A stretch of DNA of 64,000 bases from Bacteroidales bacterium (GCA_016705005.1 JADIZB010000001.1:682001-746000); one strand, 5' to 3'. Positions 1 to 9,953 are shown, counted from the stretch's first letter. Translations and numbers: made by a program. Notes: generated from the sequence alone by a model not told the origin.

Positions 1-1
1 T

Positions 2-262
2 TTTTACCGGAGTATGCTAACACTGGAAGAAGCCGGAATTCTGCACAGGATCATTGTGGACAAACTGCTGGTGAAATATGCCCTGAACCCTGCCGGACCA
101 ACCGTAAAAAGCCAGACGGATCACGCTCACTTTTATTGCAACCAATGTAAAAAACTGGTTTGTCTTGAAGAAATACATCCCGGACCCTATCGCTTGCCGG
201 CCGGCTTTCAAACCAGCGAATCGGAGGTAATCATTAAGGGATTGTGCAACAAATGCAGTTAA
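2..262 (+). CDS. Fur-family transcriptional regulator, C-terminal part (5' end outside window)
   Basis: The reading frame is open at the left edge, so only about 87 C-terminal residues are visible. They start inside the winged-helix domain: the first residues, FYRSMLTLEEAGILHRI, match the usual Fur stretch at the end of the DNA-binding domain. The dimerisation domain follows, with the metal motif HAHFYCNQC and a closing GLCNKC, the two CxxC pairs that hold the structural zinc in Fur, Zur and PerR proteins. Fur-type proteins repress genes in response to a metal or peroxide; which signal this one senses cannot be read from the fragment. Downstream on the same strand are a small Cys/His-rich secreted protein and a TonB receptor, so control of metal uptake is plausible. 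The first ATG at 14 is internal, not the true start. Confidence 0.85.
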   Translation, partial: FYRSMLTLEEAGILHRIIVDKLLVKYALNPAGPTVKSQTDHAHFYCNQCKKLVCLEEIHPGPYRLPAGFQTSESEVIIKGLCNKCS

Positions 263-301
263 AAACCTGATTTCCCATTAGCTTAATACTCTTTCCCTTT
301 T

Positions 302-365
302 ACTTTTTACTTTTTACTTTTTACTTTTTACTTTTAGCTTTTTACTTTTAACTTTTAACTTAACT
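302..365. repeat. 7-base tandem repeat (ACTTTTT)
   Basis: Units of ACTTTTT run from 302 for about five exact copies, then decay into ACTTTTA/ACTTTTAG variants up to the start codon at 366. It fills the gap between the Fur-family gene and the next small gene. No function is evident. Confidence 0.75.
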
Positions 366-689
366 ATGTCTCCCCGGTTCAAACCCGCATTTTCAATCCT
401 GTTGATCCTGCTGCTGCTTAACCCGATGCTGGTGAGGTCGCTGCACAGGCACAACGACAGGTTTGCAGCATGCGGAACAGAAAATGCACCCGGGATTAAT
501 TCATCCTGTTATCACCATGAGCATTGCGAAATCTGCAGTTTTGATTTCGTTATTGCATTCATTGAAGAAGTTGATGCCAACGGGGTATTCAGGACCGTTA
601 TCGGTAATTCGTATAGCGCTGCCACCTGGTCAACCCCTTCCCCAAACGCATATTTCTCGCCTTTGCGCGCACCCCCCTCCACCATCTGA
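366..689 (+). CDS. Small secreted Cys/His-motif protein, unknown function
   Basis: 107 residues. Residues 8-25 form a hydrophobic signal or anchor segment (FSILLILLLLNPMLVRSL), so the protein is exported or anchored at the inner membrane. The mature part holds a compact motif, CYHHEHCEICSFDF, with three Cys and three His that could bind a metal ion. The C-terminal third is rich in Ser and Pro. I do not recognise a named family, though small proteins with HCxIC-type motifs are often found beside TonB receptors in Bacteroidota. It lies between a Fur-family regulator and a TonB receptor on the same strand, which fits a helper in metal capture. The start abuts the upstream repeat and no ribosome-binding site is clear. 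Confidence 0.6.
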   Translation: MSPRFKPAFSILLILLLLNPMLVRSLHRHNDRFAACGTENAPGINSSCYHHEHCEICSFDFVIAFIEEVDANGVFRTVIGNSYSAATWSTPSPNAYFSPLRAPPSTI

Positions 690-1004
690 TGCAATTTCAG
701 ATCATCAGCCATCAGCCCTGACGGCTATCGTATTGTAAGCCAACAGATGATGAATGATGCCACTGTATATTTCTGAATGCCCGAAATGGATTTAGAATCA
801 GCCGTAGGGTGGTTCCGTGTCAGTAACGGCATGGCCAAAAGCTACCGGAGCATTCTGGAATTTACATGAGTCAACAATCCGCAGCTTTATCACGAAGAAC
901 GGCATTGATCATCTTTTGAAAGATGAATAAAAATCATCTGCACTTATTTCATCATGCTTATCATTCAACAATTCAGGGAAAGCATAAAAAAAACCTCTAA
1001 TTCA
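690..1004. other. Intergenic region upstream of the TonB receptor
   Basis: About 315 bases with no convincing gene. A 27-codon open frame at 786-869 (starting MDLESAVGWFRVSN) has no recognisable relatives and no export signal. I saw no riboswitch-like fold and no TAnnTTTG promoter box. An in-frame ATG at 954 would add 17 residues to the receptor but would precede its signal peptide, so it was not used. Confidence 0.4.
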
Positions 1005-3263
1005 ATGAAAATGAAAAAAATATTTGTTTCAGGCGTCCTGTTGCTTACCGTTTTTTGTGCGGGCGCACAACACAGGATATCAGGAAAAATTACCAACCAG
1101 AACAACGATCCCTTACCGGGAGCTACGGTATTTATCTCAGAGTTGAGCAAGGGAACCGTTTCTGACAACAACGGCAACTACGAATTGCGGAATCTTCCCG
1201 ACGGAAAAATAAGAATTCAGTTTTCCTTTATCGGCTATACAAGCCGCATTGAGACTGCAGAAGCAGGATCAGTAAACACAACACTCAATATTACCCTGAA
1301 GCAGACGGCAATTGAAGCCGACGAAATCGTGATTTCGGGAGGATACAACTCAACCCAGCATGAGAACGCGGTGAAAATTGATGTACTGAATCTCACTGAC
1401 AGCCGGTCATCAGGCATTCCGGATTTTACCCGTATTTTGACAAATGTTCCTGGCGTGGATATGATTTCAAAAGGCAATGGAATTTCCAGACCGGTAATTC
1501 GCGGACTCTCACTTAACGACATCCTTGTTCTGAGCAATGGCGTTCGTTTTGAAAATTACCAGTTCTCCGATCACCATCCGCTCGGCATTGAAGAATTCGG
1601 GATTGAAACGGTTGAAATAATCAAAGGTCCGGCTTCACTCCTGTATGGCTCAGATGCCATCGGAGGAGTCATCAATTTCATTAAGGAAAAACCGGCACCG
1701 GTGGGGCTGGTAGAAGGCGATTATAACCTGCAGCTGTTTTCGAATTCACAGGGAATTGTAAACAATCTGGGAATCAAGGGTTCAACGGGAAATTTTTATG
1801 GGGGAATCAGGTTTGGCAACAAGAGTCATGGAGATTACCTTCAGGGTGGAGGTACTTTTGTTCCGAACACCCGTTTCAATGGAAATTCATTTCTGGCAAA
1901 TGCAGGATATCACAACAGGAAAATGTCGCTGAACCTGTTCTACGACTACAGTCAATATAAGGTTGGTATTGCAGAAGAAGATGCCATTGATACGATCAAT
2001 GCGCAGGGGCGCGGCCGGAAGCCCGAAATTTTTTACATGTTGATCAATAACAATCTTATTTCTTCACGTAACAACTTTTTCTTAAACAGGTTCAGGCTCG
2101 AGGTAAATTCAGCCTGGCAGCAGGCCGGATTATTGCATTACGAAGGGCCCGGTGAGGTTTCTATTGAAATGACTTTGAAGACCTTAACGTATGAAACCAG
2201 GTTGTATCTACCTTCAGGAAAAGGATCGGAGTACATCATCGGTTTCCAGGGAAGCAGTCAGCTAAACAGCAACAGCAATAACCGTGAAACAATTCTGTTG
2301 CCTGATGCCCTTATAACTAATTCCTCTGCATTCGGATTGCTGCAACAAACTTTCTTTAACAAGCTGAAATTGCAGGCCGGGGTGAGGTACGATTACAGGC
2401 AAATGAAGTCTGACCAGGTCAGCCAGTCCGGAGATCCGGCTTTCCGACCTTCATTGGAGAAGAACTACGGTAGTTTCAGTGGTTCGCTGGGTGCCACCTT
2501 CAATAAATCGGAAAAATTACTTTTCAGGTTCAATGTCGCTTCGGCCTATCGCACACCAAATCTGCCCGAACTTACCGCAAATGGCCTTCATGAAGAGCGC
2601 TATGAAGTTGGGGATGCTGGTCTTAAACCCACCAAATCAGTTGAATCGGACGTAAGCATTCATTACCATACCGACAATGTAAGCTTTGATGTGGCCACTT
2701 ATTATAACATCCTGAACAAGTACATATACATTTCACCCGGACCAGACACCACTGCCGGCGGTAGCAGGATTTACAGGTATTCGCAGTCGGATGCCAGGCT
2801 TTACGGGTTCGAAGCCGGTATTCATTTCCATCCGAAGCACCACGATTGGTTACACTTTGAAACGACCTTCTCAAATGTTACCGGTAAAAAAGCCAATGGT
2901 GAAAATCTGCCTTTCATTCCTGCCAGTAAAATACTGACCGATCTCCGGTTAGAAAAGGAGAAACTGGCATTTCTTCATAAATCATACGTCAGCATGAATG
3001 TACAGATGACCTTTGATCAGAACAGGCCATCACCTCAGGAAGAACAATCAAGCGGATACACGCTGGTTGATCTTGGTATTGGCGGTCAGATCAGGGTATC
3101 CCGACAGATAATCTCGATTGGAATCAGGGTCAGCAATCTTTTCGATGTAAAATATACCGATCATTTGTCGACACTCAGGGAGGTAAATTATTTCAATCCG
3201 GGGAGGAACCTTTCGCTTGATCTGAAAATACCTTTTGGGCTTTCTGAAAAAAAACAAAACTGA
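1005..3263 (+). CDS. TonB-dependent outer-membrane receptor with carboxypeptidase-D-like domain
   Basis: 752 residues from the start chosen here. The first 22 (MKMKKIFVSGVLLLTVFCAG and following) form a typical signal peptide; an ATG at 1011 is equally possible. Residues about 23-110 are a carboxypeptidase-regulatory-like beta domain (ISGKITNQNNDPLPGATVFI) common at the N-terminus of Bacteroidota receptors. The plug domain follows, with RPVIRGLSLNDILVLSNG and GPASLLYGSDAIGGVINF, then a long beta-barrel to the C-terminus. Such receptors import scarce nutrients across the outer membrane using TonB energy. No SusD partner or glycosidase is nearby, so a glycan locus is unlikely; siderophore, haem, metal or cobalamin uptake fits better, especially with the Fur-family gene upstream. 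The substrate is not known. Confidence 0.9.
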   Translation: MKMKKIFVSGVLLLTVFCAGAQHRISGKITNQNNDPLPGATVFISELSKGTVSDNNGNYELRNLPDGKIRIQFSFIGYTSRIETAEAGSVNTTLNITLKQTAIEADEIVISGGYNSTQHENAVKIDVLNLTDSRSSGIPDFTRILTNVPGVDMISKGNGISRPVIRGLSLNDILVLSNGVRFENYQFSDHHPLGIEEFGIETVEIIKGPASLLYGSDAIGGVINFIKEKPAPVGLVEGDYNLQLFSNSQGIVNNLGIKGSTGNFYGGIRFGNKSHGDYLQGGGTFVPNTRFNGNSFLANAGYHNRKMSLNLFYDYSQYKVGIAEEDAIDTINAQGRGRKPEIFYMLINNNLISSRNNFFLNRFRLEVNSAWQQAGLLHYEGPGEVSIEMTLKTLTYETRLYLPSGKGSEYIIGFQGSSQLNSNSNNRETILLPDALITNSSAFGLLQQTFFNKLKLQAGVRYDYRQMKSDQVSQSGDPAFRPSLEKNYGSFSGSLGATFNKSEKLLFRFNVASAYRTPNLPELTANGLHEERYEVGDAGLKPTKSVESDVSIHYHTDNVSFDVATYYNILNKYIYISPGPDTTAGGSRIYRYSQSDARLYGFEAGIHFHPKHHDWLHFETTFSNVTGKKANGENLPFIPASKILTDLRLEKEKLAFLHKSYVSMNVQMTFDQNRPSPQEEQSSGYTLVDLGIGGQIRVSRQIISIGIRVSNLFDVKYTDHLSTLREVNYFNPGRNLSLDLKIPFGLSEKKQN

Positions 3264-3289
3264 TCCCTTAATTAAAATGCGTGATGTAA

Positions 3290-4825
3290 CTATTTGCGAA
3301 GCACGATTCTGAAAGTTGTGCCTTTACCGGGAATGGAAGCCTTAACAAAGATTTTTCCGTCATGATTTTCGCGGATGATGCGTTGTGCCAGTGAAAGTCC
3401 CAACCCCCAGCCCCTCTGTTTACTGGTAAATCCGGGATTGAAGATGGTTCGCTGCATCTTTTTCGGGATGCCTTTCCCGGTATCGGTAACATCAATGACG
3501 ACAAACTTGTCCTCCTCCTGTATATCGATGGTGATGGAGCCCTGACCTGCCATGGCATCCACGGCATTCTTCACCAGGTTTTCAATAACCCAGTCGAAAA
3601 GCTGAAAATTAAGCTGGGTAAGGATAATGGCGCCCTGTGGTGGTGTAATACTGAAACTGACTTTGTTGGACGTCCTGGTTTTGAGGTATGCTATTGAATT
3701 ATAGACGACCTCTACAACATTCTCTGTTTTCAGATTTGCGGCAGAACCGATCTTTGAAAACCTTTCCGTGATGGTATTCAGCCGGTTGACATCCTTCTGA
3801 AGCTCATCAATGGTATCGCTGCCAACCTCTTTGGTTTTGAGATATTCAACCCATGCCATCATCGAGGAGAGCGGAGTGCCGAGTTGATGCGCTGTTTCCT
3901 TGGCCAGCCCCACCCATACCTGGTTCTGTTCAGACCGACGGGCAATACTGAAAAGGAGGTAGGAAATCATCAGAAAGATACCGATGATGGCCAGCTGTAT
4001 GTAAGGGTAGAACCTTAGCTGGGTAAGCAAAAAAGAGTCCTGATAATAGATGAAATGTTTACTTCCGGTGATTTCAATCCCGATCGGCTCATTGCCCGAC
4101 GCCATATCTTCAACCATAGAGGCAATATATACCGTATCATTTACCCTGGTAGAATCCAGTTTGCCCCAGGCCACTACTTCATGGCGGGTACTATCGGTGA
4201 TGATCACAGGTACCGAAGCAGAATTATTCACCACCTCCATAAAGAACGACTGTACAAGGTCATCCAGCACCACTTTCAGTTTCGAAAAAAGATGGGAGTC
4301 CTTATAATAAAAATAGATCAGGTTTCCACTATAATAATCAAGAACTATGGGCGGATACACCGAAAACTCTTTCAACAATTCAGGTGTCAGTTTTTTAACG
4401 GTATCGGTGCTGAAATCAACATTCTTGGCTTCGTTGATGTTTCCTTCGGCATCTGTCAGGATCACCGGTATAGAGGTATTGTTTGAAATGATCTTCAGGT
4501 AGAAACTGATGTCTTCATTGTCGCCGGCTTCAACCATTTTAACGGTTGCTTCAGCCAGAAGTTCAACCCTGTCGCGCTCCTCGTTGCGGATTGAATCGAA
4601 AAACTGGCCGGTATAGTTTACGAGGTTGGCCCGCTGCTGGATGGCGTTGGCCCAGGTTGTGATCTTGTTGCGTTCATCCCTGGCGATATTTTTCACCAGT
4701 GTATTGGTGTACCAAAGAGAAACTCCGACGATAACCAGGGCAATCAGAAAAAGCCATCTTTTCCAGGTTTTCTTCTGCTGGTAGATATTGGTTACGCGTG
4801 GCCTGATCAGTTTACGGATATTCAT
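3290..4825 (-). CDS. Membrane sensor histidine kinase (orphan)
   Basis: 511 residues. A transmembrane helix at about 24-42 is followed by a roughly 230-residue extracytoplasmic sensor region and a second helix at about 274-294. The cytoplasmic part has the phospho-accepting His313 in ETAHQLGTPLSSM, an N box NLVKNAVDAM (416-425), a G1 box DTGKGIP (448-454) and a G2 box GWGLGLSLA (472-480). It should autophosphorylate on His and pass the phosphate to a response regulator, but none is encoded next to it, so its partner lies elsewhere. It converges on the TonB receptor gene with only 26 bases between the stop codons and no clear terminator. The sensed signal is unknown. Confidence 0.92.
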   Translation of the reverse strand: MNIRKLIRPRVTNIYQQKKTWKRWLFLIALVIVGVSLWYTNTLVKNIARDERNKITTWANAIQQRANLVNYTGQFFDSIRNEERDRVELLAEATVKMVEAGDNEDISFYLKIISNNTSIPVILTDAEGNINEAKNVDFSTDTVKKLTPELLKEFSVYPPIVLDYYSGNLIYFYYKDSHLFSKLKVVLDDLVQSFFMEVVNNSASVPVIITDSTRHEVVAWGKLDSTRVNDTVYIASMVEDMASGNEPIGIEITGSKHFIYYQDSFLLTQLRFYPYIQLAIIGIFLMISYLLFSIARRSEQNQVWVGLAKETAHQLGTPLSSMMAWVEYLKTKEVGSDTIDELQKDVNRLNTITERFSKIGSAANLKTENVVEVVYNSIAYLKTRTSNKVSFSITPPQGAIILTQLNFQLFDWVIENLVKNAVDAMAGQGSITIDIQEEDKFVVIDVTDTGKGIPKKMQRTIFNPGFTSKQRGWGLGLSLAQRIIRENHDGKIFVKASIPGKGTTFRIVLRK

Positions 4826-5028
4826 ATTCGCTTGGCAAGACTACACAAAGATCGGTTTTTTCGTTTACGATTTACGCTTTTAGATTTTATTGTCTGTTGA
4901 CGAACCCTGGTTTCGATACGATTTATCCGGAGATTAATTTTCCCGGATAACCAACCTGCAGGTGCAAATCAATCAGCCGACTTATAGTTTTTCTATTCTC
5001 CGTAAGCTAAAAATTTCCCCGTGTCTCA

Positions 5029-5059
5029 CGCTCTCCTTGTCCCCCGCTCTCCTTGTCCC
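5029..5059. repeat. Direct repeat CGCTCTCCTTGTCCC, two copies
   Basis: Two exact 15-base copies begin at 5029 and 5045, a 16-base period, in the pyrimidine-rich gap between the histidine kinase and the AsmA-like gene. No role is evident. Confidence 0.6.
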
Positions 5060-5070
5060 CCTTTCTCTTC

Positions 5071-7587
5071 TTACTTATCCTCGTCCCATTCGATCTCAAA
5101 CTGCGTTGATGGTTTGGTTTTGGTTTGTTCTTCCTGCGTTTTGCCCTTCCCGAATTCCTTTCTGATAACATCCCTGAAAACCTTCTTCTCCGATTTAAAA
5201 TCGGTCGCTATTTTTTTTGCGACGGCCCTGTGATCATAACTAAAAACAGGTTCGTCAACGGTACCGGTCATATGCAGGAACAAACGGGTTCGACCAAGAC
5301 CATCGTCTTCAACAGCCGTTGGGGGTGGGGGCGTTTTCCGGCGCTTGTTCTTCCGCAGTTCAGAGGTCAGCACACTGAAGTGATAATCTATTTCATTTCC
5401 GAACGTATGTGAACCATAACCTTTCACGTTCAGGGCAGAGGTCTGGATTTCCATTTCAGGGATGACCACTGTTTTCCGGGCGATTTCAATCCGGTTGCGC
5501 ATGGTCGAGAATTTCACGTTTTTAAGTTCGTCCTCATCAAGGAACCGGGACATCTCCTGGAAAGGTTCAAATCCGATCAGTTCGCCGTTCCGTATTTCAA
5601 CATCGGCTACAGCAGTAACCGAACCCTCGTCTGTTTCAAGATGATTATCCAGGGTTGATGCATATTGAACCGTTGCATCCCCGCGTCCTTTCATATGCCT
5701 GCTTTGAAGGCTGGTCTGACCAAAATCGTTGAATTCAGAAAACAGGCGGGGAATATCCACATTGGTCAGCCGGGCATTACATACAATCTGGGCATGACTG
5801 CCATAGCGGCTGTTGATCAGTCCGGTTGCCGTTACTTTCCCATCCAGGGCATTAAAGGCAAGTTCTCCCGCCCTCAGAACATTGTCTTCGAGCGACAACC
5901 TTCCTGTAGCGGCGGTTGCCGAGAATTTTTTATAGGAAAACTTCCCGATGCTGAATCCGGCAGTAAAACTGAGTCGCTCAGGAAAAAGTGACTGCCCGCC
6001 GACCGAATCATCCGATGATCCGGAAATTTCAATAAAATCTTCCAGCCTGAAACTTGCAGAGCTAAGTTGTGCCTCGAAGTGCAGGGGCTGATCCTCAAAC
6101 AGCAGATATCCGATCAGGTTGTCAAAAAAACCGTGCATTTTCAGGTCGGTTTCACCTACGATACTCCTGAGCTCATCAACGTAAATTCTGCCATTCTTCA
6201 GCTCAAACTGACCGTTGATGTGACTGACCTCAACCCCGGATTTTTGGTTTTTAAATCCGACATTGCTGAGCCTGATGAGCCCGTTGGAAGTAACGGCCAT
6301 TTTTGCTCCGGACATCCAGGCACCACGGTAGGTTATATCTGCCACCAGCTTTCCGCTCAGGTCAGCGGCTTCCCCGGTCTTCAGGAGACCGTCCAGTTCG
6401 GCCAGGTCAAGATCGGCACTCAGGTTCAGATTTAACAATGGCTTTTTGAAATCCGACAGCTGTATCCGGCCTTTAAAGCGTCCGTTACGGGTTTCACCGC
6501 TGAAACTGCCGAGGCTGAGCACTTCCGGGGTTTTCCCCTGCTTTGATGTATACTTTCCGCTGAGGATGATATTCCTGATTCTTGATCCACTTTCGCGATG
6601 GGTGAAACTTCCGTCAGAAAGATCAAATGTTGTCCTGATAACCGGAGAAGTAAATTTACCCCAGTTTCCTCCTATTTCAGCCTTTAAAGTCAGTTTGCCC
6701 GAAGGTTCATATTCCCTGTATGGTTCCGAAAAAGCGAGGGGAAGAGCGCCCAGCACTTCTGATATATCCGCTCCTGAAGCACTAATGCTGAGGTTGACAG
6801 GGTTATTGTCATTCCCGTAACCAATGGTGCCACGAATTCCGGCTGTAATCCCGGCGAAATTCAGGTTTGCATCGGTGATTTCACCTCTTTTCAAGGCTTC
6901 ATTTACCTGTATAACCCCCCTGATGCCAAGCAGAGATTTCGGGGTATAGTTGTAATCTCCGAGAATAAGTCGCTTTATCTCTACATCACCCAAAACCTGA
7001 AGGTCATAGCGCTGATCTGCCATTTTCCCTTTCAGCAGGAATTCGGGAAATCCGAAAGCCAGATCAGTTTTCTTAACCAGGTTACGGTAATAAACCGAAG
7101 TTTTCTGCAGAATCACCTGCTGCATATCAAACTCCACAGCTGATCCTGATGTTTTGTCCGTAGGTTTCCAGATATGAAAATTATCGCGGCCGTTTTTGCC
7201 AACCCAGAGTGTAACTGAAGCTTCATTGATGATCAGGCTTCTGATCTTATAATTTCCGGTAATAATACTGAACAGGCCGATCCGCAGAGAGACTGATTTG
7301 GCATGTAGCAGGCCGGGCGCATCAATCAAACCGTCAGGAGGTTTCATCTCTACATTCCTGAAAACCACTGAGGCATCCGGGAAATTTCTAAACAAGGTGA
7401 AATCGACCTGTGCCACTTCAACCGGAACCAGAAGCCTGCTATTTATCTCTCTTACAACCAGCTCTTTAACCTTGTCGCCATAGGCAAAACTCAAAACAGA
7501 CAGTATTGCCACCGATACAAGCAGAAATCCTGCAAAAACGGCAGAGATCCTAAGCAGAAGTTTCCGGGAAGGTGAGATTATACGCAT
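5071..7587 (-). CDS. AsmA-family membrane-anchored protein
   Basis: 838 residues with one N-terminal transmembrane helix (about residues 12-35, SAVFAGFLLVSVAILSVLSF) and a long beta-rich body, the usual AsmA layout. The C-terminal third carries the AsmA pattern of repeated strands with short hydrophobic stretches (for example VKFSTMRNRIEIARKTVVI). AsmA-like proteins are held in the inner membrane, extend into the periplasm and are linked to outer-membrane lipid homeostasis; some act as lipid bridges. That role is family knowledge and is not shown here. The last 60 residues are charged (KNKRRKTPPPP, KGKTQEEQTKTKP). The gene lies 145 bases downstream of dxs on the same strand and could share its transcript. 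Confidence 0.85.
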   Translation of the reverse strand: MRIISPSRKLLLRISAVFAGFLLVSVAILSVLSFAYGDKVKELVVREINSRLLVPVEVAQVDFTLFRNFPDASVVFRNVEMKPPDGLIDAPGLLHAKSVSLRIGLFSIITGNYKIRSLIINEASVTLWVGKNGRDNFHIWKPTDKTSGSAVEFDMQQVILQKTSVYYRNLVKKTDLAFGFPEFLLKGKMADQRYDLQVLGDVEIKRLILGDYNYTPKSLLGIRGVIQVNEALKRGEITDANLNFAGITAGIRGTIGYGNDNNPVNLSISASGADISEVLGALPLAFSEPYREYEPSGKLTLKAEIGGNWGKFTSPVIRTTFDLSDGSFTHRESGSRIRNIILSGKYTSKQGKTPEVLSLGSFSGETRNGRFKGRIQLSDFKKPLLNLNLSADLDLAELDGLLKTGEAADLSGKLVADITYRGAWMSGAKMAVTSNGLIRLSNVGFKNQKSGVEVSHINGQFELKNGRIYVDELRSIVGETDLKMHGFFDNLIGYLLFEDQPLHFEAQLSSASFRLEDFIEISGSSDDSVGGQSLFPERLSFTAGFSIGKFSYKKFSATAATGRLSLEDNVLRAGELAFNALDGKVTATGLINSRYGSHAQIVCNARLTNVDIPRLFSEFNDFGQTSLQSRHMKGRGDATVQYASTLDNHLETDEGSVTAVADVEIRNGELIGFEPFQEMSRFLDEDELKNVKFSTMRNRIEIARKTVVIPEMEIQTSALNVKGYGSHTFGNEIDYHFSVLTSELRKNKRRKTPPPPTAVEDDGLGRTRLFLHMTGTVDEPVFSYDHRAVAKKIATDFKSEKKVFRDVIRKEFGKGKTQEEQTKTKPSTQFEIEWDEDK

Positions 7588-7732
7588 TTCGTTTGTTCAA
7601 CAATACATATTACTGTGAATTAACGGATTTACGGGCAATTCATTGCCCCTGACTTTACTGATCATAAGCATTTATTATCGTCAATAAAATAATACTGTCT
7701 CTGATCAGCATCAATGTTGTTCATACAAACCT

Positions 7733-9640
7733 TTACTTTACCGGAAAAAGAAGAGCTCTGACAGTTTTCACAATTCCATCCACATCAAACCCACACTCTG
7801 CATATAATTCCTCTGGTTTGGCGGATGTAACGAAACGGTCAGGAATCCCCAGACGCTTCACCGGTGCCTGATATCCATGATCGGCCATAAATTCCAGGAC
7901 AGCGCTGCCAAGTCCCCCGGTAATGGTTCCATCTTCGATGGTAATAACCGCTTTATATTTAGCAAAAACCTCATGCAGGATATTCTCATCCAGCGGCTTA
8001 AGGAATCGCATATCGTAATGGCCGGCTGAAATACCTTCGGTCTGTAAAATTCTACAGGCTTCCGCTACAAAATTACCAGGATGGCCTATGCTGAGGATAG
8101 CTATCTTTTCACCGTCTCTTATTTTTCGGCCAGTACCCACGATGATTTCTTCAAATGGTTGTTTCCATCCGGTTGACATCCCCCGTCCGCGCGGATAACG
8201 GATAACAAACGGACCTTTATTCTTAAGCTGGGCGGTGTACATCAGGTTACGCAATTCCAGTTCATTCATGGGTGCCGAAATGGTAAGGCCGGGAATCGCC
8301 CGGAAATAAGCCAGATCATACGCTCCGTGATGAGTGGGGCCATCTTCACCCACCAATCCGCCGCGGTCGAGGCAGAAAACCACATTCAAACCCTGCAGCG
8401 CAACATCGTGGATTACCTGATCATACGCCCGCTGCATAAAAGATGAATAGATATTGCAGAAGGGCAACAGTCCGCGTGCCGCCATCCCGGCCGAAAAGGT
8501 AACGGCATGCTGTTCGGCAATACCCACATCGAATGCCCGGTCGGGCATTACACTCATCATCATGTTCAGTGAACAGCCCGAGGGCATGGCAGGGGTTACA
8601 CCCACTATTTTGTCATTCTTTTCAGCAAGTTCAATAATGGTTTTTCCAAAAACATGCTGATATTTAGGTGGCAGGCTCTTGCAGGGTTTTTCGATGATCT
8701 CACCGGTGGTTTTGTCAAACATACCCGGCGAATGGTAAAGAATCTGGTCTTGTTCAGCTTTTTCAAAACCTTTGCCTTTAACAGTAACTACATGCAACAG
8801 TTTAGGTCCCGGAATTTTCTTGATATCCTGCAACAGCTTGGCAAGGCGTACCACATCGTGTCCGTCAACCGGTCCGAAATACCGGAAATTAAAAGCCTCG
8901 AAAAGATTGCTTTTGTTCAGGATGGTTGATTTCAGGGCATTACCGATCTGCTTGACTACGGCCCTCGAATTCTTACCGTAGCGGGTATTGCCGCCCATCA
9001 GTTTCCAGACCTTATCCTTCAGTTTATTATAGGCGCGCGACGTTACGATGTCGAGCAGGTACTCACGCATGGCACCCACGTTCTTGTCAATGGCTATTCC
9101 GTTATCGTTAAGAATGACAAGCAGGTTCGACTTTGCCACACCGGCATTGTTCAGGGCTTCCATGGCCATTCCACCGGTCATGGAACCATCGCCGATCACA
9201 GCTACATGTTTTTCACCGGTATTTTTCTGCAGCCTGGCCGCAATGGCCATACCCAGTGCCGCTGAAATTGAGGTTGATGAATGCCCGACACCGAAGGCAT
9301 CGTATTCGCTTTCACTCATTTTCGGGAAGCCACTGATGCCATGATAGGTACGGTTGGTATAAAACAGATCGCGACGACCGGTTATAATTTTATGCGCATA
9401 AGCCTGATGTCCGACATCCCAGATGAGTTTATCGTTGGGTGTGTCATAGGCATAATGAATGGCTACGGCTAGCTCCACAGCTCCCAGGCTGGCCCCAAGA
9501 TGACCGGGATTGGCTGAAATCACATCAATGATAAACTGCCTGATTTCGGCACATAACAGGGGCAGCTCCTCTTCGCTGAGTTTACGCAGATCAGAAGGTG
9601 AGTTAATGATTTGAAGAAGTTTCCCTTGTTGTGGTGACAT
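7733..9640 (-). CDS. dxs: 1-deoxy-D-xylulose-5-phosphate synthase
   Basis: 635 residues, close to the normal Dxs length. This thiamine diphosphate enzyme joins pyruvate and glyceraldehyde 3-phosphate to form DXP, the entry step of the MEP isoprenoid pathway, and also feeds thiamine and pyridoxal synthesis. The cofactor motif runs from GDGSMTGGMAMEALNNAG to LNDN (about residues 148-180). The transketolase-like middle domain has FCLDRGGLVGEDGPTHHG, the highly conserved Dxs stretch, and the C-terminal domain has ITIEDGTITGGLGSAV. The start gives MSPQQGKLLQIINSP, in line with other Dxs proteins. The AsmA-like gene lies downstream. No other MEP gene is in the window. Confidence 0.97.
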   Translation of the reverse strand: MSPQQGKLLQIINSPSDLRKLSEEELPLLCAEIRQFIIDVISANPGHLGASLGAVELAVAIHYAYDTPNDKLIWDVGHQAYAHKIITGRRDLFYTNRTYHGISGFPKMSESEYDAFGVGHSSTSISAALGMAIAARLQKNTGEKHVAVIGDGSMTGGMAMEALNNAGVAKSNLLVILNDNGIAIDKNVGAMREYLLDIVTSRAYNKLKDKVWKLMGGNTRYGKNSRAVVKQIGNALKSTILNKSNLFEAFNFRYFGPVDGHDVVRLAKLLQDIKKIPGPKLLHVVTVKGKGFEKAEQDQILYHSPGMFDKTTGEIIEKPCKSLPPKYQHVFGKTIIELAEKNDKIVGVTPAMPSGCSLNMMMSVMPDRAFDVGIAEQHAVTFSAGMAARGLLPFCNIYSSFMQRAYDQVIHDVALQGLNVVFCLDRGGLVGEDGPTHHGAYDLAYFRAIPGLTISAPMNELELRNLMYTAQLKNKGPFVIRYPRGRGMSTGWKQPFEEIIVGTGRKIRDGEKIAILSIGHPGNFVAEACRILQTEGISAGHYDMRFLKPLDENILHEVFAKYKAVITIEDGTITGGLGSAVLEFMADHGYQAPVKRLGIPDRFVTSAKPEELYAECGFDVDGIVKTVRALLFPVK

Positions 9641-9953
9641 AAATCAAATAGGGTATTGAATTAAAATCCCATTCATTTAGAAATGTAAGAAAACATTAAA
9701 AGGCCGGATTTATTGTCAGTGGCAAATTTACAATTATTCATTAAGCCATAGGCCAGAAATCCTCAATTGGGTGAATATGGAGACGAGGCACCAATAAAAA
9801 ATAATTCCAGAAAATGGAATATACCCAACCTTTAAATGAGTAGATTTGATAAGTAAAACGAATTAAACAGGTAGTCAAGGGTTGGCCTGATGCCAAAAGA
9901 AGAGACTTGTTTTTCCGGCAACCTGAACTGATATTTATATACCAATTACATTT
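9641..9953. other. Intergenic region between dxs and a divergent lipoprotein gene
   Basis: About 313 AT-rich bases holding the promoters of both divergent genes. The minus strand has a TAAATTTGC box (9722-9730) for dxs. No gene, hairpin or RNA is evident in the rest. Confidence 0.4.
9722..9730 (-). promoter_or_regulatory. Candidate -7 promoter box for dxs
   Basis: The minus strand reads TAAATTTGC, matching the Bacteroidota primary-sigma -7 consensus TAnnTTTG. A -33 TTTG at the ideal 19-21 base distance is not clear. The leader to the dxs start codon would be about 78 bases. Confidence 0.4.

Noticed and set aside
786..869. 27-codon open frame upstream of the TonB receptor
   Set aside because: No recognisable domain, export signal or ribosome-binding site; length is expected by chance.
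690..1004. Possible cobalamin riboswitch before the TonB receptor
   Set aside because: I found none of the conserved B12-box sequence or fold; only a 5-base stem is visible.
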